From Parapedobacter indicus (GTDB lineage Bacteria > Bacteroidota > Bacteroidia > Sphingobacteriales > Sphingobacteriaceae): a DNA stretch of 64,000 bases. The notes beneath the pieces were generated by a model. The model was given only the letters and a program-made list of their open reading frames with translations. It did no database searches and was not told the origin of the DNA. The translations under genes were made by a program, and so were the position numbers. Below, piece by piece: positions 17,131 through 24,911 of the stretch; position 1 is the first letter of the stretch; each line of letters starts with the position of its first letter. The DNA lies in assembly GCF_900113765.1 (NCBI RefSeq), contig NZ_FOQO01000005.1, positions 354,748 to 418,747 of the forward strand, written 5' to 3'.

Positions 17131-17138
17131 TATTTTTG
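17131..17138 (+). promoter_or_regulatory. -7 promoter element of tRNA-Arg
   Basis: TATTTTTG ends 14 bases before the mature tRNA 5' end. No good -33 box is seen at 19-21 nt; ATTG at 17113-17116 is too close. Confidence 0.55.
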
Positions 17139-17152
17139 CACCAAAATAGCTC

Positions 17153-17227
17153 GGCCCTGTAGTTCAACGGATAGAATAGAAGTTTCCTAAACTTTAGATA
17201 TGGGTTCGATTCCCGTCGGGGCTACCA
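17153..17227 (+). tRNA. tRNA-Arg (anticodon CCT)
   Basis: The sequence folds as a full cloverleaf: acceptor GGCCCTG with CGGGGCT (two wobble pairs), D arm GTTC/GAAT, anticodon stem GAAGT/ACTTT with loop TTCCTAA giving anticodon CCT, and T arm ATGGG-TTCGATT-CCCGT. The discriminator is A and CCA is encoded (17225-17227). It reads AGG codons. The G1-T72 wobble at the acceptor end is slightly unusual. Confidence 0.93.
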
Positions 17228-17259
17228 ACCCACTTTACAAGTACGTAAAGTGGGTTTTT
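17228..17259 (+). terminator. Intrinsic terminator of tRNA-Arg
   Basis: ACCCACTTTAC (17228-17238) pairs with GTAAAGTGGGT (17245-17255), an 11-bp perfect stem with a 6-nt loop, followed by TTTT. It begins one base after the encoded CCA, so the tRNA is transcribed alone. Confidence 0.88.
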
Positions 17260-17279
17260 GTTTAACATCACATATCCGC

Positions 17280-17930
17280 ATGTATATACAATCCAGTAAG
17301 CTGATGGTTTCCCCTTCCATAGGGACAGTATCGGCAATTTATACTGCTCCGAAGGAACCCGAATGCATCCTGACATTGGCCCACGGTGCCGGGGCAGGGA
17401 TGAATCACGGATTTATGGAAGCGTTGGCCCATTCGCTGGCAATGGAGGCAATTGCTACACTGCGATTCAATTTTCCCTTTTCCGAACACGGCAAAGCCAG
17501 ACCGGACCCGCCGGTAGTGGCGCATGCAACTATCGGGGCTGCAATTGCCAGTGCACATGAGCTATGCCCCGATCTGCCGTTGTTTGCTTCCGGCAAATCT
17601 TTCGGGGGAAGAATGAGCTCCCAATACCTTGCCGCCAATCCCGAGAGTACTGTCAGGGGATTGATTTTCTATGGATTTCCGCTTCATCCTGCCGGGAAGC
17701 CTGCTATTGATCGCGCTGATCACCTCCGATTACTGGAGATTCCTATGCTTTTTTTGCAAGGCGCTAAAGATGCGCTGGCGACGTGGACGCTGATCGAGAC
17801 CGTGTGCCAATCACTACCGACTGCTTCACTGGTGAGGTTGGAAGGCATAGACCATTCTTTCAGAGCCGGAAGGGCCGATATTATTTCCCGGTTGGCAAGT
17901 GAAACAAGGAGATGGACAGAACAGCGATGA
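17280..17930 (+). CDS. Alpha/beta hydrolase, KANL3/Tex30-like
   Basis: A 216-residue alpha/beta hydrolase. The oxyanion strand motif is AHGAGAGMNHGFM (34-46), the nucleophile elbow is GKSFGGRM with S107, and the late motifs GAKDAL and IDHSF supply the Asp and His of a complete triad. This is the short dienelactone-hydrolase-like group with the AHGAGA signature, whose substrates are unknown. An internal ATG nine codons later is also possible. It stands alone, 50 bases after the tRNA terminator start and upstream of the GH43 gene in the same direction. Confidence 0.82.
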   Translation: MYIQSSKLMVSPSIGTVSAIYTAPKEPECILTLAHGAGAGMNHGFMEALAHSLAMEAIATLRFNFPFSEHGKARPDPPVVAHATIGAAIASAHELCPDLPLFASGKSFGGRMSSQYLAANPESTVRGLIFYGFPLHPAGKPAIDRADHLRLLEIPMLFLQGAKDALATWTLIETVCQSLPTASLVRLEGIDHSFRAGRADIISRLASETRRWTEQR

Positions 17931-18044
17931 GACAATATAGGTACTTTTTGAGACGGTGTGTTTATAGTTTACAGTTTAAATTTATTTTATTTGCGGGCTG
18001 TGTGTATTATCGGTACCATTTATACACAATGTTTATAGTTAATT

Positions 18045-19628
18045 ATGAAGACAACGCTATTATACCTTGCTCTGATTCTGTTTATTGCAGGCGGCTGTAC
18101 GAATAGTCAATCTACTCGTCAACAGGACGAAACCATAGCGATTGTAAACCCGGTATTGCCGGGCGATCATCCCGATCCAACAGTCATCAAAATAGGTGAT
18201 ACATACTGGGCATCTGCAACCTCTAATGAGTGGGCACCGCTGTTTCCGATTTATAAATCGACCGATCTGATTAATTGGGAGTTAGCATCCTACGCGTTTG
18301 CGGATTTACCCCCCTGGGCACGGAATAACTTCTGGGCACCCGAATTAGCCTATGACGAAGCACAGAACAAGGTATACCTGTATTACACCGCCCGCGACAA
18401 ATCGACCGGACGTCTTGCCGTGGCGGTTGCAAGCGCATCTTCTCCAGAAGGACCCTATGTTGATCATGGGCCGCTGGTGAGCCAGGAGCTGGGATCCATT
18501 GACGCGTTTGAAGTAAAGGACGATGATGGCAAGATCTACTTGCTTTGGAAGGAAGACGGCAATAGCAAGGGCCAGCCCACACCGATGTGGGCACAGGAAA
18601 TCAACCCGGAGCGGACGGCATTGCTGGGAGACAAGCATCAGTTGTTTACCAACGACAGTGAGTGGGAGGGCCGGTTGGTGGAAGGAATCAGCGTGTTCAG
18701 GCATAATGGCTATTATTATGCTACTTATTCTGCAGGTGCCTGCTGTGAGGTTACCTGCAATTACAAAACAGGCGTGGCCCGTGCTAAACAGCTGCTGGGG
18801 CCTTGGGAAAAGTACGATCGGAACCCCGTACTGGTAGATAATGATGATTGGAAGTGCGCTGGCCACGGCACCGTGGTGGAACGAGGGGGTAATTTCTATT
18901 ACCTCTACCATGCTTACAATCAAGCGGGCAGTGTATATGTAGGCCGGGAGGGGGTTTTAGAGAAGATTAACTGGACTTCAGACGGTTGGCCCGTCTTTGC
19001 CAATAATGCGAGCTACGACCGGGATGCGGCCTCATCGGATTACAGCGATGATTTCACTGCGATGACGCCAGCGTGGCGGTGGCGGGTCAATCAGCCGGCA
19101 GAATACACCACCGGCAATGAAGGCCTGTCGCTGACAACGTCGCAGGCCAATGACGGGATAGGCTCATTGCTTGTACAACCTATTACATCCATCAACTATG
19201 AAGTAATGGCACATGTGGCAGCAAATACGACCGACGATCAATCCGGTGCCTCTATCGCCATGGTCGGCGGTGCCAACAACCGTTTCGGTGCCCCGATTGC
19301 GGGCATCGGTATCGGTGTGTTCGGAAAGGAAGTTCGGGTGTGGCGCATTGCGAAAGATGATGTACAGCTGTTGCAAACACTCCCTCTCACGGAAGGGGCG
19401 GGCACGGTAGCTCTCAAGATGGCTGTTTCCGACGGTCATATGGTTGATTTCTATTGGAATGAAGGAGATGACAAATGGCAAGCGGGCTTGCAAAATTATG
19501 ATGCCGCTCCATTGGTGCCTTGGGGCATGGGTTTCCGCATTGGCCTAGCCGCCAGGGGAAACAACAAGCCCGTTACCATCAGTCATTTTGAAATCAAAAA
19601 TTTCGACGCGTCACAAACCAAGAGGTAG
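18045..19628 (+). CDS. Glycoside hydrolase family 43 lipoprotein
   Basis: A 527-residue lipoprotein (lipobox IAGGC, C18). The five-bladed GH43 catalytic domain covers about 33-330: general base Asp in GDHPDPTVIKIG (D44), the pKa-modulating Asp in GSIDAFEV, and the general acid Glu in RLVEGISVF. Residues about 340-520 form a beta-sandwich of the type that often shapes the active site in GH43 arabinofuranosidases and xylosidases. A cysteine cluster (GACCEVTCNY) may be a disulfide. It faces an operon for hexuronate breakdown, so pectin- or glucuronoxylan-derived oligosaccharides are likely substrates, by inference. Confidence 0.88.
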   Translation: MKTTLLYLALILFIAGGCTNSQSTRQQDETIAIVNPVLPGDHPDPTVIKIGDTYWASATSNEWAPLFPIYKSTDLINWELASYAFADLPPWARNNFWAPELAYDEAQNKVYLYYTARDKSTGRLAVAVASASSPEGPYVDHGPLVSQELGSIDAFEVKDDDGKIYLLWKEDGNSKGQPTPMWAQEINPERTALLGDKHQLFTNDSEWEGRLVEGISVFRHNGYYYATYSAGACCEVTCNYKTGVARAKQLLGPWEKYDRNPVLVDNDDWKCAGHGTVVERGGNFYYLYHAYNQAGSVYVGREGVLEKINWTSDGWPVFANNASYDRDAASSDYSDDFTAMTPAWRWRVNQPAEYTTGNEGLSLTTSQANDGIGSLLVQPITSINYEVMAHVAANTTDDQSGASIAMVGGANNRFGAPIAGIGIGVFGKEVRVWRIAKDDVQLLQTLPLTEGAGTVALKMAVSDGHMVDFYWNEGDDKWQAGLQNYDAAPLVPWGMGFRIGLAARGNNKPVTISHFEIKNFDASQTKR

Positions 19629-19649
19629 TAAGGGGCGGCCGTTTGGGTG

Positions 19650-21053
19650 CTATAATCCGAAATATGCCTTCGCGTTGTAATACGAGATATCCTGAATAAT
19701 TTTTCCGGTCCACCCGATATCGTTGGGCAGAAGTCCTTTATTGATATCGTCGGCAAACAGATTGCACAGCAGACGCCTGAAATATTCATGGCGTGAATAG
19801 GAAAGGAAACTGCGCGAATCGGTTAGCATACCCACAAAACAGCTGATGAGGCCAATGTTTGACAACGTGTTCATCTGCTGTGTCATGCCATCTAACTGGT
19901 CTAAAAACCACCAACCCGAACCGAACTGCATTTTGCCTTTGGTTCCTTCGTCTTGAAAATTTCCCATCATGGCTGCGAATACGGCATTGTCTGCGGGGTT
20001 GAGGTTATATACCACCGTCTTGGCCAGCCGGTTTTCACCATCCAGGGCATTGAAAAACCGCTGCATCGCTTCGGCCTGCTGGAAGTCGCCAATGGAATCG
20101 TATCCGGTATCCGGCCCCAGTTGACTCAGCTTACGGGTATTGGTATTGCGCAGCGGTCCCAAATGGAATTGCTGAACCCATTGCTTATCATGGTATAATT
20201 TGCAGAGCTCGGTAAGGACCACATAGGTAAATGCTTCCTCATACTCCGCAGCGAGGCGGTCGTCGCCATTGAGCACCTGCTTAAATACCTCATCCAGTGA
20301 AACGGAGGAGAAGGTTGCGCGTGGCAAATGGCTCAGCCCGTGATCTGCAATGCGGCATCCGTGACGGTGGAAATAGTAAAAGCGGTTTGAAAGCGCATCC
20401 AAAAGTGTATCCAGATCTACAATGGCGATTCCACTGCTTGCCTCAAGCTGTTGGATATATCGACGGTATTGGTCGCCTTTGCTCAGCTGAAAAGCCTTAT
20501 CAGGTCTGAATGAGGGGAGTACTTTGGTGTCAAAACCTGATTCGGAAATGGCGCGATGATGAGCTAGGGTATCAATCGGATCATCCGTCGTACCGACCAT
20601 TTCCACACGAAAATGGCGCAACAAACCCCGCGGAGAAAAGACAGGAGTCTGCAACTGTACGGCTGTATGGTCAAAAACGGCATCCGCATTTTCCGGTCCC
20701 AACAACTCTTCAATGCCGAACGGATTTTTCAGCTCCATGTGCGTCCAGTGGTACAATGGATTGCGTAAAGTATACGGCACAACTTCTGCCCATTTCCTGA
20801 ACTTTTCACGATCATCGGCGTTGCCGGTAATGTATTTTTCAGGGATTCCTAGCACGCGTTGCGCGCGCCACTTATAATGATCGCCAGCCAGCCAGATATG
20901 GGTAATATTCCGGAAATTCTCATCACTAGCCACAGCATCAGGCGGAAGGTGCGAATGGTAGTCGATAATCGGTAAGTCCTTGGCATACTCGTGGTATAGC
21001 ACCTCAGCCGTATCAGACTGCAATAGGAAATTATCATGAAGAAAGTTAGCCAT
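19650..21053 (-). CDS. uxaC: Glucuronate (uronate) isomerase
   Basis: A 467-residue enzyme of the amidohydrolase-fold uronate isomerase family, full length. The N-terminal metal motif IIDYHSHLPP (28-37) and the later WKARAxR-like WRAQRVLG, GTTDDPIDTL and LGPLRNTNTR segments are all present. It converts D-glucuronate to D-fructuronate or galacturonate to tagaturonate. It is the last gene of the SDR-uxuA-uxaC group, 21 bases after uxuA, and converges on the GH43 gene with 21 bases between stops. Confidence 0.93.
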   Translation of the reverse strand: MANFLHDNFLLQSDTAEVLYHEYAKDLPIIDYHSHLPPDAVASDENFRNITHIWLAGDHYKWRAQRVLGIPEKYITGNADDREKFRKWAEVVPYTLRNPLYHWTHMELKNPFGIEELLGPENADAVFDHTAVQLQTPVFSPRGLLRHFRVEMVGTTDDPIDTLAHHRAISESGFDTKVLPSFRPDKAFQLSKGDQYRRYIQQLEASSGIAIVDLDTLLDALSNRFYYFHRHGCRIADHGLSHLPRATFSSVSLDEVFKQVLNGDDRLAAEYEEAFTYVVLTELCKLYHDKQWVQQFHLGPLRNTNTRKLSQLGPDTGYDSIGDFQQAEAMQRFFNALDGENRLAKTVVYNLNPADNAVFAAMMGNFQDEGTKGKMQFGSGWWFLDQLDGMTQQMNTLSNIGLISCFVGMLTDSRSFLSYSRHEYFRRLLCNLFADDINKGLLPNDIGWTGKIIQDISYYNAKAYFGL

Positions 21054-21074
21054 TTCGATTCCGATTAATGTAGG

Positions 21075-22238
21075 TTATTGTCCAGTGATTCCCAATTCCA
21101 ATCCCCTTAGTTCAGCGAGGCCCCGCAGGCGGCCGATGGCTGAATAACCGGGAGCAGTAGTTTTCGCTAAGTCGTCCAACATTTGGTGGCCATGATCTGG
21201 CCGGAAAGGTATCGGATCGGACCGTCGCTGATTTTCTGCAATCAGCGCTTTCATGACTGCATACATGTTTACATCGCCATCCAAGTGATCGGCCTCGAAA
21301 AAGTTGCCCTGCTCGTCTTTTCTGACATTACGGAGGTGTACAAAGTTAACCCGTTCCTTCACGGCGTCAAAAATAGTCGGGATGTCATTTGAAACACCGG
21401 CGCCCAATGAGCCGGTACAGAAGCAGATGCCGTTGAAAGGTTTATCCAGTGTGCGGATAATATACAAGAGGTCATCCTTATTGCTGGCGATACGCGGCAA
21501 TCCCAAAATTGGATAGGGAGGGTCGTCGGGGTGGATTGTCATCCGGATTCCGTTTTCCTCACAGATGTCCGCGATGGATGATAAGAACCAAATTAGATTT
21601 TGTCGTAGGCCGTCAAACCCGATAGCTGCGTATTCACGTATACTCTCGCGCAGCTCATCCAATTCAATGCTTCGCTCCCCTGGGATGCCCATAAGCACGT
21701 TGGTATTCAACAGATCGATTTGTTCAGGCGTATAGGCGTCAAACCTTTTTCGAGCTTCTGTCCGTATGGTCTCCGGATAATCAGCGGCTGCTCCTTCCCG
21801 TTTTAAGACAAACAAATCGAAAGCTGCTAGATCGTTCCAGTCAAAGTAGAGAGCCTTTGAACCGTCCCTCATTTCTAAATCAAGTTGGGTACGTGTCCAG
21901 TCCAGTACCGGCATAAAATTGTAGCAAATTGTTTTGATTCCCACGGTCGCCAGGTTATGCAAGCTCTGCCGGTAATTTTCGATATAGGGCTGTGCATCCG
22001 ACCTACGTGTCTTGATGGCTTCGTGCACCGGAACGCTTTCCACCACACTCCAGGTGAGTCCGGCAGCTTCGATCAACGACTTGCGCTCTTGAATGTCTGC
22101 TAGCGGCCATACCGCTCCATGGGGAATGTGATGGAGCGCGGTCACAATTCCCGTAGCCCCGGCCTGTTTGATGTCCTGCAGTGATACGGTGTCTGCGGGA
22201 CCATACCACCGCCAAGTCTGTTCAAGTTTTTTTGTCAT
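21075..22238 (-). CDS. uxuA: Mannonate dehydratase
   Basis: A 387-residue TIM-barrel enzyme of the UxuA family, full length. Recognisable segments are WRWYGPADTVSL at the start, ALHHIPHGAVW, the metal-site region IRMTIHPDDPPYP and FCTGSLGAG, and FVHLRNV. It dehydrates D-mannonate to 2-keto-3-deoxygluconate. It is separated from the SDR gene by 119 bases of low-complexity DNA and from uxaC by 21 bases. KDG kinase and aldolase are not in the window. Confidence 0.94.
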   Translation of the reverse strand: MTKKLEQTWRWYGPADTVSLQDIKQAGATGIVTALHHIPHGAVWPLADIQERKSLIEAAGLTWSVVESVPVHEAIKTRRSDAQPYIENYRQSLHNLATVGIKTICYNFMPVLDWTRTQLDLEMRDGSKALYFDWNDLAAFDLFVLKREGAAADYPETIRTEARKRFDAYTPEQIDLLNTNVLMGIPGERSIELDELRESIREYAAIGFDGLRQNLIWFLSSIADICEENGIRMTIHPDDPPYPILGLPRIASNKDDLLYIIRTLDKPFNGICFCTGSLGAGVSNDIPTIFDAVKERVNFVHLRNVRKDEQGNFFEADHLDGDVNMYAVMKALIAENQRRSDPIPFRPDHGHQMLDDLAKTTAPGYSAIGRLRGLAELRGLELGITGQ

Positions 22239-22253
22239 GATGTTGTTTCTTGG

Positions 22254-22284
22254 TATCAGCTTTCGGCTATCAGCTATCAGCTTT
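22254..22284. repeat. Short direct repeats between the SDR gene and uxuA
   Basis: TATCAGCT occurs at 22254-22261, 22268-22275 and 22275-22282, the last two abutting. The rest of the 119-base gap is low-complexity, with ATTCTTACTCG and TTATTC-type words. Such runs look like replication-slippage sequence. Confidence 0.7.
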
Positions 22285-22357
22285 ATTCTTACTCGTTTTT
22301 CTTGTTCCTTATTCGATGCTAATCCTATTCTCTATTTGGCATTCCTTATTCCCTCGT

Positions 22358-23179
22358 TCACACTCCGCTCCATGCATTGAAGCCACCATCTACCAAAATA
22401 GTTTCTCCTGAAATAAAGCCCGATGCGTCGCTCAATAGAAAAATCAATGCACCGGTTAATTCTTGGGGACTTCCCAGTCGGCCATATGCCGTATTGTTGA
22501 CAAATCGTTGGGCGCGGTCTGTATAAGACCCATCGGCATTCGTAAGCAACGTGCGGTTTTGCTCCGTAAGAAATACGCCCGGGGCAATGGCATTCACGCG
22601 CACTTTGTCACCGTACCGCTGAGCCAATTCCACGGCCATCCATTTTGTATAGCCTTCAATTGCACATTTGGCCAGGTTATAACCCATCACGCGTGTAATG
22701 GCCTGCTGCGCCGCTAACGAAGAGATATTCACGATAGATCCCTTCCCTTTTTCGGCGATAACCCGGCCGAAAACATGGGTGGGGATGACGGTGCCGAAAA
22801 GATTAAGTTCTACAGCTTTTTGGGTATCGGCGATGTTGCTGTCGAACAGGTTCTGCTCTGGACCGATGGTCGCCCCCGGTATATTACCACCCGCAGCATT
22901 TACCAAGCCATCTATCGTTCCCCACGCGTCCAATATCTCATTTTTCGCTTGATGTACTGCTTGCTCACTCAATACGTCAGTGATTACAGCTATTGCTTCG
23001 CCTCCCTGCGCCCGGATGGCAGCTACTCGTGCGTCCGCCCGTTCTTTATTGCGCCCCAATACAGCTACCTTGGCTCCCGCAGCTGCAGTAGCCAACGCAA
23101 AAGACTCGCCCAAAACGCCTGTGGCACCTGTAATGACCACTACCTTGTCTGCTAAAGAAAACTGTTGTATTCCATCCAT
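22358..23179 (-). CDS. SDR oxidoreductase, probable D-fructuronate reductase (UxuB-like)
   Basis: A 273-residue short-chain dehydrogenase. It has the cofactor motif TGATGVLGESFA (18-29), NAAGG, and the catalytic Ser (NISSLAA) with YNLAK for Tyr and Lys. The VDGGFNAWSGV end is typical of the mannonate-oxidoreductase-like SDRs of Bacteroidota that replace the classical UxuB. Its place as first gene before uxuA and uxaC supports reduction of D-fructuronate to D-mannonate, so the three genes take glucuronate to KDG. The substrate is inferred from context. Confidence 0.85.
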   Translation of the reverse strand: MDGIQQFSLADKVVVITGATGVLGESFALATAAAGAKVAVLGRNKERADARVAAIRAQGGEAIAVITDVLSEQAVHQAKNEILDAWGTIDGLVNAAGGNIPGATIGPEQNLFDSNIADTQKAVELNLFGTVIPTHVFGRVIAEKGKGSIVNISSLAAQQAITRVMGYNLAKCAIEGYTKWMAVELAQRYGDKVRVNAIAPGVFLTEQNRTLLTNADGSYTDRAQRFVNNTAYGRLGSPQELTGALIFLLSDASGFISGETILVDGGFNAWSGV

Positions 23180-23362
23180 CGTATTAAAATAAGGTCTATA
23201 TTGTATTTAATCGTTCAATATTAGTCAAAAATGGGCTGAACCTGCTTACTTTTTTGACAAATATCTACGAAAACGTTGTAGCACCTTCAAAGAGCAAAAA
23301 GAGGAAAAAGACTCGTTTACAAAAAATTAACAATTTTATTTTAAGATATCGTTTTAAAGCGA

Positions 23363-23370
23363 TACTTTTG
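23363..23370 (+). promoter_or_regulatory. -7 promoter element of the HU gene
   Basis: TACTTTTG matches TAnnTTTG. An interrupted palindrome, TATCG-TTTTAAAG-CGATA (23347-23364), overlaps it and may be an operator. The leader to the HU start would be about 55 nt. Confidence 0.55.
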
Positions 23371-23430
23371 CATCCCCAACATTGGAGAGGCTTATGTCTT
23401 GAAAAATAATTAATTACAAAAAATATAGAT

Positions 23431-23715
23431 ATGACTAAGGCAGAAATTATCGCAGAAATCGCTAACAAGACCGGGTTAGAGAAAGTAGATGTTCAGGAAA
23501 CGGTGGAAGCTTTTTTTAAAGTAGTAAAGGGTGCAATGATTGGGGGGGATAACGTCTACGTAAGAGGGTTCGGTAGTTTTGTAGTGAAAAAGAGGGCCGA
23601 AAAGACCGCTCGCAATATTTCAAAGAATACAGCGATTATTATTCCTGCACACTATGTGCCCACATTTAAACCCGCTAAGACATTTGTAGAAAAGGTAAAA
23701 TCTGGCAACAAATAA
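23431..23715 (+). CDS. HU family DNA-binding protein
   Basis: A 94-residue HU/IHF-type nucleoid protein of normal length. The N-terminal helices (MTKAEIIAEIANKTGL) and the DNA-binding beta-arm region (GFGSFVVKKRAEKTARNISKN, then IPAHYVPTFKPAKTF) are intact; the arm has the HYVPTFKP variant instead of the IPA-x-x-VPxFKxGK consensus. It bends and compacts DNA. It precedes a TPR gene by 36 bases, followed by a 29-aa basic protein and ribonuclease G, a gene order I believe recurs in Bacteroidota. Confidence 0.93.
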   Translation: MTKAEIIAEIANKTGLEKVDVQETVEAFFKVVKGAMIGGDNVYVRGFGSFVVKKRAEKTARNISKNTAIIIPAHYVPTFKPAKTFVEKVKSGNK

Positions 23716-23751
23716 GCTTCTCCTTAGCCAAAGCAATGTAGGATAATCGCC

Positions 23752-24588
23752 ATGCAGCAAAAGACCAAACAAATCGTTGCCGTTACCTCCATCGTCATTG
23801 TGATGGGGTTATTATTGGCGCAACCGATTAAAGGGCTGGTCAACGATGATACAACCGAAGCAACTACTTCCGGTAGTTCATCATCGACAGTGACGTTTGA
23901 AAGTGTTTCGCTACAGGCTAAACAGGGACTCAATGCTAGCATCCTTCAGGAAATATCGACGATTGAGTCGCAGTTGCCGGACGCATCAGGGCAGGAGAAA
24001 ATTGAGCTGTTACAGCAGCTTGCTACGGAGTGGGACGATGTAAACAGACCGGCCCCCTTAGGATTTGTCTATGAAGAATTGGCCGAACTCGATCCGAAAT
24101 TTGACTATTGGCTGAAAGCGGGTGATGCCTATCGTGCCGCATATACCAATTTGCAGGATACAACAATGGTAAAAGCGCTTAACGGATATGCGATTAATGC
24201 GTATCAAAAGGCACTTGAACTGAATGCTGACGATCTAGATGCAAAAACGGGGCTGGGTAGTGCATACGTAAGCGGCACAAATAACCCCATGGCGGGAATC
24301 GCACTTCTCCGGGAAGTGGTTGAAGCAGATCCTTCCCACATCGGTGCAAATAAAAGTTTGGGTCTGTTTTCTATGCAGTCACGTCAATTCGACCGGGCTA
24401 TCGAACGGTTTAAGACCGTGATATCTGTACAGCCGGACGCCGAATCTTATTTTTACCTTGCAACAAGTTACGAAAATATTGGGTTGAAACGGGAGGCAAT
24501 TTCGGCCTTTGAAAAAAGCCGGGATCTTGCCGCCGATCCGACCCTCACTCAATTTATCAATCGGAAAATCGATGAATTGAGCAAATAA
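23752..24588 (+). CDS. Membrane-anchored TPR protein
   Basis: A 278-residue protein with one N-terminal membrane span (IVAVTSIVIVMGLLLAQPI), a Ser/Thr-rich linker, then helical repeats. At least three TPR units can be read in the second half (NAYQKALELNADDLDAKTGL, then GIALLREVVEADPSHIGA, then RAIERFKTVISVQPDAESYF). The TPR region should face the periplasm and act as a protein-binding scaffold. No partner can be named from the neighbours. Confidence 0.82.
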   Translation: MQQKTKQIVAVTSIVIVMGLLLAQPIKGLVNDDTTEATTSGSSSSTVTFESVSLQAKQGLNASILQEISTIESQLPDASGQEKIELLQQLATEWDDVNRPAPLGFVYEELAELDPKFDYWLKAGDAYRAAYTNLQDTTMVKALNGYAINAYQKALELNADDLDAKTGLGSAYVSGTNNPMAGIALLREVVEADPSHIGANKSLGLFSMQSRQFDRAIERFKTVISVQPDAESYFYLATSYENIGLKREAISAFEKSRDLAADPTLTQFINRKIDELSK

Positions 24589-24620
24589 TCATTTAATTTA
24601 TTCATTAAAAAAATTTAGCT

Positions 24621-24710
24621 ATGCCAAGCGGAAAGAAAAGAAAAAGACACAAAATGGCTACCCACAAACGTAAAAAACGTTTAAGAAAAAACAGACATAA
24701 GAAGAAATAA
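24621..24710 (+). CDS. 29-aa basic protein, AURKAIP1/COX24 (mS38-like) type
   Basis: A very short gene, MPSGKKRKRHKMATHKRKKR followed by LRKNRHKKK, with 17 Lys/Arg in 29 residues. It resembles the bacterial AURKAIP1/COX24-domain proteins related to mitochondrial ribosomal protein mS38. It begins 32 bases after the TPR gene and lies upstream of ribonuclease G. A role on the small ribosomal subunit is likely by homology. It is easy to miss because of its length. Confidence 0.82.
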   Translation: MPSGKKRKRHKMATHKRKKRLRKNRHKKK

Positions 24711-24911
24711 ATTCATTTCTTTGTTAGTCTGACAGAAGCCCACTTCTGAAATGGGGTATATAAATGAGCGTGATTTTCACACAATCGAACTCTGCCTCAT
24801 CCTATAAATCAGAAGACGCAATGGGCGTTTAAACGTATTTTATTGTTTTATTCAAAGTAGGTAGCTGCTCTTCTTGTTTGCTGTTGCCTGCTTTGCAAAA
24901 GAAAATAGCTG

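Noticed and set aside
17194..17376. 60-codon minus-strand frame over the tRNA-Arg gene
   Set aside because: It overlaps the tRNA and its terminator and is not protein-like.
24711..24911. Structured RNA in the rng leader
   Set aside because: Only short hairpins (CAGAAG/CTTCTG at 24733-24748 and the CGTTTAAACG palindrome) without a known family pattern; kept as a note under rng.
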